From Butyricimonas faecihominis (GTDB taxonomy: Bacteria; Bacteroidota; Bacteroidia; Bacteroidales; Marinifilaceae): a stretch of 64,000 nucleotides of DNA. Every line of letters begins with the position of its first letter. The first letter of the stretch is position 1. The notes beneath the pieces are model-generated. The model searched no databases. It was not told the DNA's origin and saw only the letters and a list, made by a program, of their open reading frames with translations. Of the stretch, positions 1 through 12,012 are shown piece after piece. The translations under genes were made by a program, and so were the position numbers. The stretch is from contig NZ_AP028155.1 of assembly GCF_033096445.1 (NCBI RefSeq), positions 2,175,880-2,239,879 on the forward strand. Direction: 5' to 3'.

Positions 1-1592
<1,592 letters not shown>

Positions 1593-3569
1593 CTATTTAT
1601 ACTCAAACATCATTAATAACAAATGTGCTGAAGACCAACCAAAATGCGGAGCATTCAAGGTCTCTCCGGTCAAGGGGTTATAATTTTCATGAACAGGCTG
1701 ATCCCCCAACAACCCCTGGCAATTATTTAATATTTTTAATGTCAATTCATTGGCCTCTTTATCATACCCGTAATTTCTCAACCCCCGAATACCGAAATAC
1801 GCCTGATCCAACCAAACCGGTCCCCTCCAATAGCCTCGTTCCGGTTCTAAACGGGGATGACTTAGATCCAAGGTTCCCAAAGGCACAAAAGAATTGAACC
1901 GATTCACATCCATCATAACATTCCTCACCCGATCCGCTTGTTTTTGATTGGCCACTCCGGCCCAAAGCGGTAACCAGCCCTCCGGTCCGTAAACTGGAAT
2001 AAAAGCGTGTGATTTTAATCGAACATCAAAGAAATATCCATTCTCATCATCGTACATGATTTGTCGAATCCTGTCAGCCAGAATACCCGCATCTTTTTCC
2101 AACCGGTTGGCAAGCTCCTCCCGTTTTAGCAAGCGGGCAAAGCGGGCAAGCGTCCTCTTTTCATCATACAAATAAGTATTCAAATCCACACTTTCCTGAC
2201 TCATTGACCAAGCTTTCGGCAACTCCCCCTTCAACATCTCCGTACTATCGAAACGCACGGCATTATCCATCCCACTTTCCCAAGCCGCAGCCTGCAAAGT
2301 CCCGTCCGTTGCCCCGTACTCACACAGTCCGTTCTGATCAACATCCCGATAAGCATACCACCAATTATGATATCTCAACAACCGATCAAACATCTCCTCG
2401 ACAAAGGCCAAATCCCCGTCCGCATCATAAATTTCCTCCACGGCCCATGAAGCCAAAGGGGGTTTCGTGTCCCGCAAATTATTAATATACTTTATCCGGC
2501 TGACAAAATCCGGAATCATACCTTCTTCCGTTTGGTAATCAAACAAAGCCCGAATATGATCTTTAGCCAACTCCGGTTCCCAACGTCCGATCGCCGCGGC
2601 AATTTTCCAAGAATCCCATGACCAGAATCCCGTGCTGAATCCCCAATAGGAAGGATAGCCTCCATCATGCAATAAATCATGTGCCGCACTCCGCCAATTC
2701 GCCATCAGCGTCATCAAACACTTGACTGCTACTCTTCTGTATTTCAAATCAGTAAATAATTCCGACTTATTCTCAAACAGCTTTTCAATATAGCGCTCCC
2801 ATCGTTGTGCTGCCATTTCAAAGAATGGTTCACTCTCCTCGAAAGGATTTCCCTCCAGTACCGGATGCTTCACATGTTCTGGTTCGTCATTAAAATAGGC
2901 AGAATAAACAAACATATCCTCCCGTTCCTCACCTCGCCCGAATTTTCGTACCTCCGTTTCAAAACGGTACTTTCCATCCAAAACTACCGCATGACAGCCT
3001 TCACCCGCCTCTATTTCAAAACAACATTTCGTTGCGGGAAACTCCAAATACACCGTCCGTCCGTCAATAACCTGACCTTGGAAATATTGAGTAAAAAAGC
3101 TCCCCTCATAAATAATCTTAACCTCTTTAGGACCTCCCGTGTTGCGGACCCGAGTCCGCAACAAAGAAATCCGATTGTTTACAAAAACAATCTCCTGTGT
3201 CAAGGTTAGAGTCTCCCAGGTAAAGGACTGAATCATCCGACCCGGGAAATAACTTTTTTCAACAATAGCATTCGTAACTTCCTGTAATACTCCGTCAACA
3301 ACCACTGATGCAACCGCAGTATAAGAGCCCACGGCATAATTGGATGCCATAGACATGGGACCGGAAAAACCTCCTGCCATTCCGACACTATCCGGAATAA
3401 AGGCAAATCCATGCCATGCCCCCAAATCGGAGAAAAGAGAAACTCCTTCTCTGATGCCTTGAGGCCAGTTAGATATATTCAGTACATTACGATAGTCAGC
3501 CTGTACATTAAAAAACGATTGTCCCGCACACCCGCACAGAAGGATTACAAAAAGCCATATATATTTCAT
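1593..3569 (-). CDS. GH63/MGH1-like glycosidase lipoprotein
   Basis: This 658-residue lipoprotein has a lipobox (LLCGC, Cys at about 14), so it is probably anchored in the outer membrane or periplasm. Residues about 280-655 form an (alpha/alpha)6-barrel of the GH63 / mannosylglycerate-hydrolase-like type. It carries GFWSWDSWK near 315-322 with a likely catalytic Asp, GYWRGPVWLDQ near 580 and HENYNPLTGE near 627 with a likely catalytic Glu. Known members (YgjK, glucosylglycerate and mannosylglycerate hydrolases) cleave alpha-linked glucose or mannose. It sits between the PKD-like lipoprotein gene (1-base gap) and the beta-galactosidase gene (6-base gap). The two enzymes together suggest a mixed alpha/beta-linked heteroglycan, but the substrate is not known. 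Confidence 0.85.
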   Translation of the reverse strand: MKYIWLFVILLCGCAGQSFFNVQADYRNVLNISNWPQGIREGVSLFSDLGAWHGFAFIPDSVGMAGGFSGPMSMASNYAVGSYTAVASVVVDGVLQEVTNAIVEKSYFPGRMIQSFTWETLTLTQEIVFVNNRISLLRTRVRNTGGPKEVKIIYEGSFFTQYFQGQVIDGRTVYLEFPATKCCFEIEAGEGCHAVVLDGKYRFETEVRKFGRGEEREDMFVYSAYFNDEPEHVKHPVLEGNPFEESEPFFEMAAQRWERYIEKLFENKSELFTDLKYRRVAVKCLMTLMANWRSAAHDLLHDGGYPSYWGFSTGFWSWDSWKIAAAIGRWEPELAKDHIRALFDYQTEEGMIPDFVSRIKYINNLRDTKPPLASWAVEEIYDADGDLAFVEEMFDRLLRYHNWWYAYRDVDQNGLCEYGATDGTLQAAAWESGMDNAVRFDSTEMLKGELPKAWSMSQESVDLNTYLYDEKRTLARFARLLKREELANRLEKDAGILADRIRQIMYDDENGYFFDVRLKSHAFIPVYGPEGWLPLWAGVANQKQADRVRNVMMDVNRFNSFVPLGTLDLSHPRLEPERGYWRGPVWLDQAYFGIRGLRNYGYDKEANELTLKILNNCQGLLGDQPVHENYNPLTGETLNAPHFGWSSAHLLLMMFEYK

Positions 3570-3570
3570 A

Positions 3571-5103
3571 CTATTCCGCTGCTTTATGAATAATCTGTTT
3601 TACCGTACCAACATTTTGATCCATCTTCATAACCAAACGTCCCGCCTCATCCGACGCAAATCCCTCTGAATTAATCTTCAAGAGGTAAACTTCACCATTA
3701 GCCAATCCAACACACAAATATTCATTAGCATAGAACTCATCCTCCATCGCCTTAATTTCTGCCGGAAAACTATAATACCGTTCCGGCACAATCTCACCCT
3801 CCGCATCTTTTCCAAAATAATACAAAACATTACCGGAAGCAATGAAAGCATACGGACAACCAAATCCCCGGCCCCTACCATTATCCGGAATCAACAATAA
3901 AATATTATCATTCATCATATCCCCCTTAAATTCCCGTTGAGACTCTGCCACAATATCTTCAGGGTCATCTGTTAATAACATTTGTCCCACGTAAGTTCCA
4001 TCCGCACGTTTGATGATATTATACAACCCGCCAGCCGGAATATAATAGTCATTCCACCAATACCCGCTTGTTGCTATTAACTCATTATTACCCAAGTTAT
4101 CCATGGGAATAAATCCATTCGGATAACCAGCACATTTCGGCTCACCAATAGTTCCATAGCTGGAAGCCCCCCGGATATACAAGAATCGTTTTCTCTCTTT
4201 TTCATACACGAAAACGTACCCATTTTCTGTATTCATATCATACACGAAACGATCTGCATTCAATTGATGAGCAACCTCTTCACCCACAACATCAGGTTCC
4301 ATATACACCATCGGATATTGCGAAAAATATCCCGTATGGAAAGCTTCTGAACTAAAATTCTTACGCCCGAATACCCGTCCGTCCTCGGCCAGCAAAAAAC
4401 TATACCAATCATCAAAGAATACTTGCTTAGGTCTCACGTTCTCCGGGATCACCTGAAATTCTTTCGACAATTCCAAAGATTTTTCCAAATTCGCACCATC
4501 TAAGTCAAGACATTTATAAAAATCATCCTGCAGTAGCATAATATGTTCGTCTGTCTGATTTCCTAAATCATGCAGATGAATCTGTACAGGTTTCCCATCC
4601 AAAGAAACGCCTTCAATACCTTCATAAATATCATAGATACACCGATCCCACTCCCCTTTCACTCTTTTTAAAAAACTTAATGATGACACTCCATTTTTTT
4701 CTGATAAAATCAAAAAACCATCGGAATAAAGTGAACTAACCCTTACCATCGTCTGGGTCATAAAAGTTAATCCACTCAATGTATCAGTTACCTGCAACAC
4801 CCATTTCATCTGCTCCGGAGCATCCAGGGGAATAATATATTCTATATTTTTCTCCCGGGAAAACACAGAATCAAGCTCCACGGACCATTCGTACTTTAAC
4901 CCAACTTTCGTTTCCAAATCGAACACGATCTCCGGCTCAATAATCAACGTATCTCCAACAGACACATGATATGATCCATTTACATTTCCGATTGTACCCT
5001 CTGCCAAATTGCGATAATCATAATCGCCTTTATCTTCGTAACATCCTGTTATGCTCCAAGCCATCACAAGACACAATATCAATATCTTTTTCATAACATT
5101 CAT
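3571..5103 (-). CDS. PKD-like family surface lipoprotein
   Basis: This 510-residue protein starts with a lipoprotein signal (Cys near residue 21, in SITGCYEDKG), followed by the YDYR segment typical of the Bacteroidota PKD-like family found with SusC/SusD/DUF4843 sets. A beta-sandwich PKD-like domain covers about residues 35-125. The rest looks like a beta-propeller-like body with repeated hydrophobic strands. No catalytic motif is visible, so the likely role is glycan capture at the cell surface. The gene starts 2 bases after the DUF4843 gene ends, within the same operon. The family call rests on the N-terminal pattern and gene order; the ligand is unknown. Confidence 0.78.
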   Translation of the reverse strand: MNVMKKILILCLVMAWSITGCYEDKGDYDYRNLAEGTIGNVNGSYHVSVGDTLIIEPEIVFDLETKVGLKYEWSVELDSVFSREKNIEYIIPLDAPEQMKWVLQVTDTLSGLTFMTQTMVRVSSLYSDGFLILSEKNGVSSLSFLKRVKGEWDRCIYDIYEGIEGVSLDGKPVQIHLHDLGNQTDEHIMLLQDDFYKCLDLDGANLEKSLELSKEFQVIPENVRPKQVFFDDWYSFLLAEDGRVFGRKNFSSEAFHTGYFSQYPMVYMEPDVVGEEVAHQLNADRFVYDMNTENGYVFVYEKERKRFLYIRGASSYGTIGEPKCAGYPNGFIPMDNLGNNELIATSGYWWNDYYIPAGGLYNIIKRADGTYVGQMLLTDDPEDIVAESQREFKGDMMNDNILLLIPDNGRGRGFGCPYAFIASGNVLYYFGKDAEGEIVPERYYSFPAEIKAMEDEFYANEYLCVGLANGEVYLLKINSEGFASDEAGRLVMKMDQNVGTVKQIIHKAAE

Positions 5104-5105
5104 TA

Positions 5106-5837
5106 TTAACCGATTACCGTCACTGTTATTCTAGTTCCATCATCCTCGTATTCCGGATGAGCCTCCAAATAACGCTTAAACTTCAAGGCATACTCCCGTA
5201 TATATTTTTCCTCAACACCCGTCAGATCAGTCACACCCACTTCCCGACAAAAAATCTCGTATTTCTTAGGAGTAAATCCACCTAAATAATATTTATTAAC
5301 TGTCTCGTCCCACCATCCTGGAATTGAAATCGCTGAAGTAAAGTATATCTTTGCTTGGCTATAAATAGTTTCACCTATTTCAAAAAATTCATTCGGCTCA
5401 ATTTGTAATACAACCCGACAATAAGCATCTTCCAATTGAGCCGTTTTCTTCAATACTACAAACACCGAATCGACATTCACACCTTTATGAAAAACCATCT
5501 CATCCGGAAATGCAAAATCCGCATCTGAAAGCGGAGATACCACCTTCCCATCTTTCAACAATCCCGACAAAGAATCCACTACACACAACTTGATCGGGCA
5601 ATCCTCAGTCAATAACTGGCCTCCCAAATTAAATTTCACGGAAACTTCAATCGCATCCTTCCCCTGATGAAAGAAGAAGGTTTCCACGATGCTATCCGTA
5701 GCCGGATTATTATAAAAACTCAAATAATTAACACTACTATATGTATCGAACTCATCTTCCTTACATCCGAAAACGGCCAAAAGAAGGAATAAAAAGATAA
5801 ACTGTCCTTTCATAATCTTTATATTTTTGGTGACCAT
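5106..5837 (-). CDS. DUF4843 domain lipoprotein
   Basis: This 243-residue protein has a lipoprotein signal ending at LLAVFGC (Cys near residue 25). It carries the DUF4843-like pattern, with SSVNYLSFYNN near the mature N terminus and a C-terminal region rich in aromatic residues and charged helices. DUF4843 proteins are almost always encoded between SusD and a PKD-like protein, as here, and are presumed to be surface glycan-binding accessory proteins. Translation may start at the Met of MKGQFIF, 8 codons downstream, which gives a more usual signal peptide. It lies 7 bases after susD. No enzymatic motif is seen. Confidence 0.8.
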   Translation of the reverse strand: MVTKNIKIMKGQFIFLFLLLAVFGCKEDEFDTYSSVNYLSFYNNPATDSIVETFFFHQGKDAIEVSVKFNLGGQLLTEDCPIKLCVVDSLSGLLKDGKVVSPLSDADFAFPDEMVFHKGVNVDSVFVVLKKTAQLEDAYCRVVLQIEPNEFFEIGETIYSQAKIYFTSAISIPGWWDETVNKYYLGGFTPKKYEIFCREVGVTDLTGVEEKYIREYALKFKRYLEAHPEYEDDGTRITVTVIG

Positions 5838-5844
5838 TATTTCC

Positions 5845-7308
5845 CTATTGATTTAAAGTTACATCTTCACTATCCGGAATTGCGAAAACAAACGCCTCAT
5901 CCTTCATTCCCGAATAAAATTCTGTCCCCAACTTCTTATACAAGAAAAACAACTGTCCTTCACCGATAAACGTACGGTAAGCATCATTTATCCATGCCTT
6001 ATGGTAATCCTCAAGACTTTGTACCGTTACCGGGGTATAGGCACCCGATGCCTGCTTTACCACCGTAATACGAGAAGCTGCCGTCGCATAATCTTTAATA
6101 GAGGCATAATACTCTCCCGCAATATACTGCATCTCACTTGTACGAATAATCGGGATGATTTCATTAGGGATCGTTCCTTGATCAGAACTTACAGGAAGAT
6201 ACTTTTTACTCACTTTATTCGCTCCATCCAAATTTTGCATATGATAATACCCACGATAATCATAAGTATCAGATCCCAATATCTTATTTAGTGCCGTGTT
6301 CGACACGCATAACACCTTATTGGTTCCGGTATAGTAAGCCTCAAAAAGTTCTGTCAATTTCCGATTACTCAATGCAAATATAACATCCTCATATTGCTTG
6401 GGCTTAGCATAATCTCCCTTAACCGGAAAAGACCCGTTATCTATCACTTCCTGAGCTTGTTCTGCCGCTAATTGTAACTCGCCTTTATAATTATATACAC
6501 GAGCCAACATAGCGGTTGCCGCATAGTAATTCATCCTGAATCCCCGGAAACAATAGAATAAATCCTCTACCGCTCCTGCAGTTCCTAATAAACGATTAGT
6601 TGTTCTCAATTGATCTTTTCTCACAGAAGAAACGGTATCAAACGTGGCCAATAAAGTTTTGGCATCTTTTAAATCCCGAATAACTTTGTCCAAATAACCT
6701 TGTACATTCTCCCGTTTCTGGAACATCGCAGGATGAGTTTCACAATAAGGAAGATACTCGTTATTATCATTAACAGGCACATATCCCGTTTTATCCCCAT
6801 TTAATTCAACTGCCACGGGAGCAAACAAGCGTAATAAATCAAAGTGCAAAAAAGCCCGTAAAGCCAAAGCTTCCCCCTTCAACATATTCTTTTCTCCCTC
6901 ACGCCCCAAAAATTTTGTAACATCCGCCTTATCTATATTCTGAATCAAATTATTACAATTTGCTATTGACTTGTAAGCCCCCTGCCAAATACTCTCTAAA
7001 ATCCCTTTGACCTCACTATTATCGTAATCACCTTTGTAAGCTTTAGGATAAGCCCCGTATTGATTCATCTTGTCAAAATTATAATATTGAGCCAGCACAT
7101 CCATAAATCCCCAAGTCAATTGTTGAGCATACATATCCGATTCCGAAATCCGGGAATAAACGCCGTTCAACGAATTACGATACCCTTCCCCGTCTGCAAA
7201 AAGGTCTTCTTCATCAACTTCCGATTGCGGAGTGACATTCAACCAGCCATTGCATCCAAACAATAGCGGTAAAAACAATAGTAACAATATTTTGTTTTTC
7301 ATACTCAT
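5845..7308 (-). CDS. SusD/RagB family nutrient-binding outer-membrane lipoprotein
   Basis: This surface lipoprotein of about 487 residues caps the SusC channel and binds oligosaccharides. The mature protein begins at Cys in LLFGCNGWLNVTPQSE, the hallmark SusD N terminus. The TPR-like helices then follow (GEALALRAFLHFDLLRLF, AAEQAQEVIDNG). I chose the ATG at 7308 (or 7302) rather than the longer frame to 7416. The extra 36 residues overlap the end of susC and would precede a perfect lipoprotein signal. The gene starts 4 bases after the susC stop, so the two are translationally coupled. Glycan specificity cannot be read from the sequence. Confidence 0.93.
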   Translation of the reverse strand: MSMKNKILLLLFLPLLFGCNGWLNVTPQSEVDEEDLFADGEGYRNSLNGVYSRISESDMYAQQLTWGFMDVLAQYYNFDKMNQYGAYPKAYKGDYDNSEVKGILESIWQGAYKSIANCNNLIQNIDKADVTKFLGREGEKNMLKGEALALRAFLHFDLLRLFAPVAVELNGDKTGYVPVNDNNEYLPYCETHPAMFQKRENVQGYLDKVIRDLKDAKTLLATFDTVSSVRKDQLRTTNRLLGTAGAVEDLFYCFRGFRMNYYAATAMLARVYNYKGELQLAAEQAQEVIDNGSFPVKGDYAKPKQYEDVIFALSNRKLTELFEAYYTGTNKVLCVSNTALNKILGSDTYDYRGYYHMQNLDGANKVSKKYLPVSSDQGTIPNEIIPIIRTSEMQYIAGEYYASIKDYATAASRITVVKQASGAYTPVTVQSLEDYHKAWINDAYRTFIGEGQLFFLYKKLGTEFYSGMKDEAFVFAIPDSEDVTLNQ

Positions 7309-7312
7309 CGCA

Positions 7313-10300
7313 TTAATTAAAATTAACTTTAATAGAGAAATTATACGAATGAGCATAAGGAAACTCCGTTCCCCGCTCTTGCTTGATCGTTGAGATTCGG
7401 AACAATTCATTTGCACCTAATTCAAAACGAACCAAACCAAATTTATATTTTCGTAAGAATTTAGAATCCAAATCATAACCTAATGTAATAGAATTCAAAC
7501 TAAGCTCGTTATCCTTCTGCATAAAACGAGATGTCGGTTTTGTGTACCCATCTTGATTTCTAATATCCTTATATTTAGCGTTGTCTCCTGGTTTCTGCCA
7601 TCTTTGTTTCAAAACACGTTTATCCACATTTTCCTCGTAAATCTTAGCATTCTCAACCTTCGTCACCAAAGTAGAATTATAGGCATCGCCACCAAACTTA
7701 TACATAAACGAAGCGAACAATGACAAATTCTTATAACGCACATTAAATCCGAAAGACCCCTGAGCATCCGGTTCCGTATCACCGATAATCACCATCTCGT
7801 CTCCAGACCAAGTATAAGTAATCGTCCCATCTTTCTTTAAAAACATCTCTTTACCATTTGCCGGATCAATTCCTAAAGATTTCATTCCATATTTGGCCGT
7901 ATTAGAACCTCCTTCTTCATATTTTGTTAAAATTTCCGAAGACGATTTCAAATTCGAATTTCGTTGGTAATACTGATTTACCCGGTCATTATACCGTTTT
8001 AATGCCTCCGAAATCGCTAATATCTCGTTTTTATTATGAGACATATTTCCATAGACAGAGAAATTCCAATCCTGACATCTTACAATCTCGTACTTCACAT
8101 CCAACTCAATACCTTTATTCAAAACATTACCCATATTATCATAATAATCATTGAAACCAGAGGATGTCGGAATAGCTACCGTGGTAATCAAACCTGTCGT
8201 TTTCTTGTGATACCAACTTCCCGTGATAAACAAACGGTCATGCATAAAACCTAATTGGAATCCGGCATCAAAAGTTTTCGTTTTCTCCCAAGATAAAGCC
8301 GGATTACCCAATGCTTTCAGTAATGCACCAAATCCGGTACGATACCATTCCTCTGTCAACACCTTGTAAGTTGTTTTTGCCACATAAGGGGGAAAATTCA
8401 CCTTACCCGTAGCTCCGTATGAAGCTCGTAGCTTCAATGTTGACAACACACCTTGTTGTTTCATAAATTCATAATTATGAATATTAATACCGAGTCCGGC
8501 TGACCAGAAAGGTGCAAATTTTTTATCCTTACCAAAATCTGAAGAACCGTCAAAACGACAAGAAGCATCCAATAAATAAATATTATTATACGTGTAATTC
8601 AATCCGGCCAAAAAACCAACCATACGACTCAAACGTTCATTAGCAGTCGGCTTTTCATATATTTCCTCGGCATAATTAATAGAGTTCAACGAACCCGATG
8701 GGAAACCTTTGTATTGACTGGAACTCCCCTCACTTTTATTTGCCTTAATATTCATCCCGGCAGTCAAATTTATATTATGCCCATTCACCATTTGATTATA
8801 TGCAAACAAAATATTGGTATTCCAACTAAGTTCTTCACTCTTACTTAAATTATACGAGCCAGAAGACATATTATTTACAGACAATGATTCATTCTTATTT
8901 TGTAAAGACTTTGGATCAACGAAACGTTCTGTCGTAGAAAAACGGCGGGTCACACTAAAATCACCCTTTAACTGAAAATGCTCAGCAAACATCCAATTCA
9001 CACCAAAGTTATCAATTAGCTCTTCATACTTTGATCCACTGAAATTATTCAACGTTGACTCGTACAATGGATTTACCCGTCCCAAATCCTCAGTCGTCAT
9101 CCCGGATCTATTATGCCATTGAGGCAAATTTTGGGCAATTACCCCATTTTCATCTTTATAACGATCATAAGGCAACGCAGATGTATAACTAGAAAAAGAG
9201 CCATATGGAGAATCCTCTGAATTCATCACGCTATAAGAGATATAATTTCGTACTGACAATCCTTTAATCTGGTAATTAATAGAAAAGCCTCCTCCTACTC
9301 TCTTTCGGAAAGATTCTTTCATCACTCCTTTATCATTCCGATAACTAAAATCGATTCCATATCGAAGTCCTTGAGCTCCCCCCTCGATATACAAACTATG
9401 CTGTGTGTTGAATTCAGTACGTAAAGGTTGCGACAGCCAATAAGTATTCACTCCCCGCACTATATTCGCCTCCTTAGCTAACAATTCCTCCCGCTTAGAA
9501 TACAATTCGGGAAAAGTCTCTGCCTCATAAAAACCTGCCGCAATTTCCGTATCCAATAATTCTCTGGCATTCATCAAATTATAATCACTCAAATCAGGAG
9601 TAGAAACTTTTCCGGTCAAACCATATGTTACAGACAACTGTCCGGCTTTCGGAGCCACGGTTGTAATGACCACCACCCCATTGGCAGCACGAGAACCGTA
9701 AATCGCAGTTGCAGCAGCATCCTTCAAAATTGTAATGTTTTGAATTCTATTAGGATCAAAATCGTATAACTTCTCCACACTAATTTCGAAGCCATCCATA
9801 ATAAATGTTGGTAGATTTGAATTATTTTTCAAATTCGATTTATCCAACGGATCGGCATCCAACGCCTTCACTCCCGTACTGGAAGTACCCCGGATATTCA
9901 CCTCTGGTAATGCATTCGGGTCTGATCCCCATTTATTATTCTCCCTAATTCTAAAGGAAGGGTCAAAAACCTGTAATGCTTGAATCACGTTTGACTTGGA
10001 AACTTTCAGTAATTCCTCTTTGCTCACGCTAACAGCATTTCCGGTAAAGCTCTTTTTATCAATATTGGCATATCCAGTCACGACCACATCCTCCAAAGCA
10101 CTCGTCTCGATCTTCATCCGTATATTCAGCTTCTTGTCTCCTTGTACTTTTATCTCCTGTGTTTCATAACCGATAAAGGAAACAAGTAATATCAACGAGT
10201 CTTTAGCAGGCAGAAGCAATGTAAAATCTCCCGTCTCATTAGAGGTTATACCGATCGTCGTACCTTTCAATATAATCGTGGCACCCGGCATGGGCTCACC

Positions 10301-10696
10301 CCTCTCATCCTTTACATTTCCTTTCACCACAATCTCCTTCTTTTCTTGAACAACCACCTCTTCTTTCTCGGAAATAACATATACCCCATCTACTTCCTTG
10401 TACATATACTTTGTCCCTTGCAAACATTTATTCAGAATCTCAGGAAGAGCTTTGTTCGTCAATACGACATTAATCCTCACGGATTTATCTATCCGCTCAT
10501 GATTGTATAATATCTTTCCACCCGTTTGTTTGCTTAAATGTCCCAAGGCATCCAAAAGAGACATATTTTCAAACTTAACACTCATTTGTTGCGTTTGGGC
10601 TGAAACCTCTTCCCTTAGCATGGTCCCGTAAGCCAGCAACAGAGTCACGAAAATAAACAAGAATTTCCGCAATTGAATCACAACTTTTTTCATCAT
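7313..10696 (-). CDS. SusC/RagA TonB-dependent receptor with STN signalling domain
   Basis: This 1127-residue outer-membrane transporter uses TonB energy to import glycan fragments captured by SusD. Order of domains: signal peptide (1-33), STN domain (about 38-105, MSVKFENMSLLDAL), CarboxypepD-regulatory-like beta-sandwich (about 122-200), TonB-box-like segment (LEDVVVTGYA), plug (with TAIYGSRAANGVVVI) and a 22-strand barrel ending in an aromatic-poor IKVNFN terminus. The STN domain is the part that contacts a FecR-type anti-sigma factor, and the next two genes upstream encode exactly that pair. This implies ligand-dependent transcription of its own locus. A small hairpin lies in the 105-base gap to fecR. 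Confidence 0.95.
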   Translation of the reverse strand: MMKKVVIQLRKFLFIFVTLLLAYGTMLREEVSAQTQQMSVKFENMSLLDALGHLSKQTGGKILYNHERIDKSVRINVVLTNKALPEILNKCLQGTKYMYKEVDGVYVISEKEEVVVQEKKEIVVKGNVKDERGEPMPGATIILKGTTIGITSNETGDFTLLLPAKDSLILLVSFIGYETQEIKVQGDKKLNIRMKIETSALEDVVVTGYANIDKKSFTGNAVSVSKEELLKVSKSNVIQALQVFDPSFRIRENNKWGSDPNALPEVNIRGTSSTGVKALDADPLDKSNLKNNSNLPTFIMDGFEISVEKLYDFDPNRIQNITILKDAAATAIYGSRAANGVVVITTVAPKAGQLSVTYGLTGKVSTPDLSDYNLMNARELLDTEIAAGFYEAETFPELYSKREELLAKEANIVRGVNTYWLSQPLRTEFNTQHSLYIEGGAQGLRYGIDFSYRNDKGVMKESFRKRVGGGFSINYQIKGLSVRNYISYSVMNSEDSPYGSFSSYTSALPYDRYKDENGVIAQNLPQWHNRSGMTTEDLGRVNPLYESTLNNFSGSKYEELIDNFGVNWMFAEHFQLKGDFSVTRRFSTTERFVDPKSLQNKNESLSVNNMSSGSYNLSKSEELSWNTNILFAYNQMVNGHNINLTAGMNIKANKSEGSSSQYKGFPSGSLNSINYAEEIYEKPTANERLSRMVGFLAGLNYTYNNIYLLDASCRFDGSSDFGKDKKFAPFWSAGLGINIHNYEFMKQQGVLSTLKLRASYGATGKVNFPPYVAKTTYKVLTEEWYRTGFGALLKALGNPALSWEKTKTFDAGFQLGFMHDRLFITGSWYHKKTTGLITTVAIPTSSGFNDYYDNMGNVLNKGIELDVKYEIVRCQDWNFSVYGNMSHNKNEILAISEALKRYNDRVNQYYQRNSNLKSSSEILTKYEEGGSNTAKYGMKSLGIDPANGKEMFLKKDGTITYTWSGDEMVIIGDTEPDAQGSFGFNVRYKNLSLFASFMYKFGGDAYNSTLVTKVENAKIYEENVDKRVLKQRWQKPGDNAKYKDIRNQDGYTKPTSRFMQKDNELSLNSITLGYDLDSKFLRKYKFGLVRFELGANELFRISTIKQERGTEFPYAHSYNFSIKVNFN

Positions 10697-10752
10697 AAGT
10701 TATTGGTTTTAATTTATATGATTAAAAAACATTAGTATATAGTATTCCCCTT

Positions 10753-10774
10753 ATTGAACATTTTCACGTTCAAT
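10753..10774 (-). promoter_or_regulatory. Small hairpin between fecR and susC
   Basis: A 7-bp inverted repeat (ATTGAAC / GTTCAAT, 8-base loop) lies in the 105-base gap upstream of susC. It could mark the 3' end of the sigma/anti-sigma transcript or the leader of the sus transcript. There is no T-tract, so it is not a classical terminator. The role is inferred only from position. Confidence 0.3.
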
Positions 10775-10801
10775 ATCACACATTATTTACTCAAAAATTC
10801 C

Positions 10802-11968
10802 TTATTTCTTCGATCGGGAAATGAGTACTTTACCTTTTTCTAAAGAAAAATCCAAATGGGTAGCAAACTCCAGTATATCAAATACTTTTTCAATATCGGT
10901 ATACTTGGGCACATTCCCTGTAAAGTGTAATTCCCGAATGCCCGGGTCCGCATAACACACCTCAATTCCATACCAACGAGCCATCCGTTTCATAATCGAC
11001 TCGAGTTTTTCATTAAAAAAGTAAAGCCGATCTTCCATCCAAGACGTATAAGGCAAAATATTCACCTCTTTCACCGATAAGGATTGTTCTTTGATCAAGG
11101 CTTGCTCCCCGGGGCTCAATACTTTTTTCTGATCCCCAAGAGCTACCTCAATCTTTCCCGAGGCAAGAGTTGCCAAGCCAAATTCATCATCATTATAGCA
11201 ACTCACATCAAAAGATGTCCCCAAAGCCTTCACCGAAAAAGTGGCACAATTCACAATAAAAGGTTTTGACGTATCCCTCGCCACGTCAAAAAACGCTTCA
11301 CCCTCCAAATATACTTCCCGGGAAGTTCCCACAAAATTAACCGGATACTTTAACCGGGAGGTTGCTGCCAACCACACCTTTGTACCATCTTCTAGAGTCA
11401 GACAATATTCTGCACGGGCGGGGACACTCAATGTATTATAAATTAATTCCTTGGAAATGTCATCATGATTCTCGTACACGATTTGATCCCTTTTCTCCGT
11501 CATCCTAATTTTCATCCCGTTCTTTTCCAGTACTCCAGTCGAATCGAACTGACTAATGTTCACCCGCTCCCCGTTAGAAAGAAACAACATAATACCATCC
11601 TCATTAGCAGTAACCTCCACACTTGACTCCACGTCTCCCGTCTTCAGTAACCACCAAGCAAACAAAATCACAAACGGCAACAATACGGCCGCATAACGCA
11701 CAAAATAACGTCGCAACATCCGTACCCGTTCCTTCTTCCGGGTTTCATCCAACACCCGATTCCACACCAATTGTCGATTAAACGATTTTTTAATCCTCAA
11801 ATCGCTCGCTGCTTGTAGTAAAGCCTCCTCGTAGCACTTCTGATGCTCCTCAGACTCCTTTAACCACACCACGAACTCCACGTCATCATGAGGACGTTTC
11901 CCTCGTAAAACCTCTTTCAGAATATTCATATTTGATCTATATTCTTCCATATTCAAATAGCCTTTCAT
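10802..11968 (-). CDS. FecR family anti-sigma factor
   Basis: This inner-membrane anti-sigma factor holds the adjacent ECF sigma factor until the STN domain of SusC signals ligand. The N-terminal cytoplasmic region (about 1-80) is followed by one membrane helix (FVRYAAVLLPFVILFAWWLL). The periplasmic FecR domain (about 165-265) has LEDGTKVWLAATSRLKYP and YLEGEAFFDVARD, and the C-terminal DUF4974-like domain contains RMARWYGIEV and FTGNVPKY. I chose the ATG at 11968 because the same ATG, at the same distance, is preserved in two relic copies of this fecI-fecR junction at 13547 and 17123. A later Met at 11950 is also possible. It starts 29 bases after the sigma stop. Confidence 0.92.
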   Translation of the reverse strand: MKGYLNMEEYRSNMNILKEVLRGKRPHDDVEFVVWLKESEEHQKCYEEALLQAASDLRIKKSFNRQLVWNRVLDETRKKERVRMLRRYFVRYAAVLLPFVILFAWWLLKTGDVESSVEVTANEDGIMLFLSNGERVNISQFDSTGVLEKNGMKIRMTEKRDQIVYENHDDISKELIYNTLSVPARAEYCLTLEDGTKVWLAATSRLKYPVNFVGTSREVYLEGEAFFDVARDTSKPFIVNCATFSVKALGTSFDVSCYNDDEFGLATLASGKIEVALGDQKKVLSPGEQALIKEQSLSVKEVNILPYTSWMEDRLYFFNEKLESIMKRMARWYGIEVCYADPGIRELHFTGNVPKYTDIEKVFDILEFATHLDFSLEKGKVLISRSKK

Positions 11969-12012
11969 TAACAAGTCACATCAACTTGAAAAAAGTATTA
12001 CTCGGATTTCAG
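11966..12012 (-). repeat. fecI-fecR junction element, copy A
   Basis: This is the intact reference copy of a roughly 45-bp element seen three times. On the plus strand it reads cat, 4 bases, AAGTCACATCAA, 6 bases, AAAAGTATTA. It includes the sigma-factor stop codon and the fecR start codon. Copies B (13547) and C (17123) keep exactly the same internal spacings (7 and 18 bases between landmarks). Confidence 0.75.
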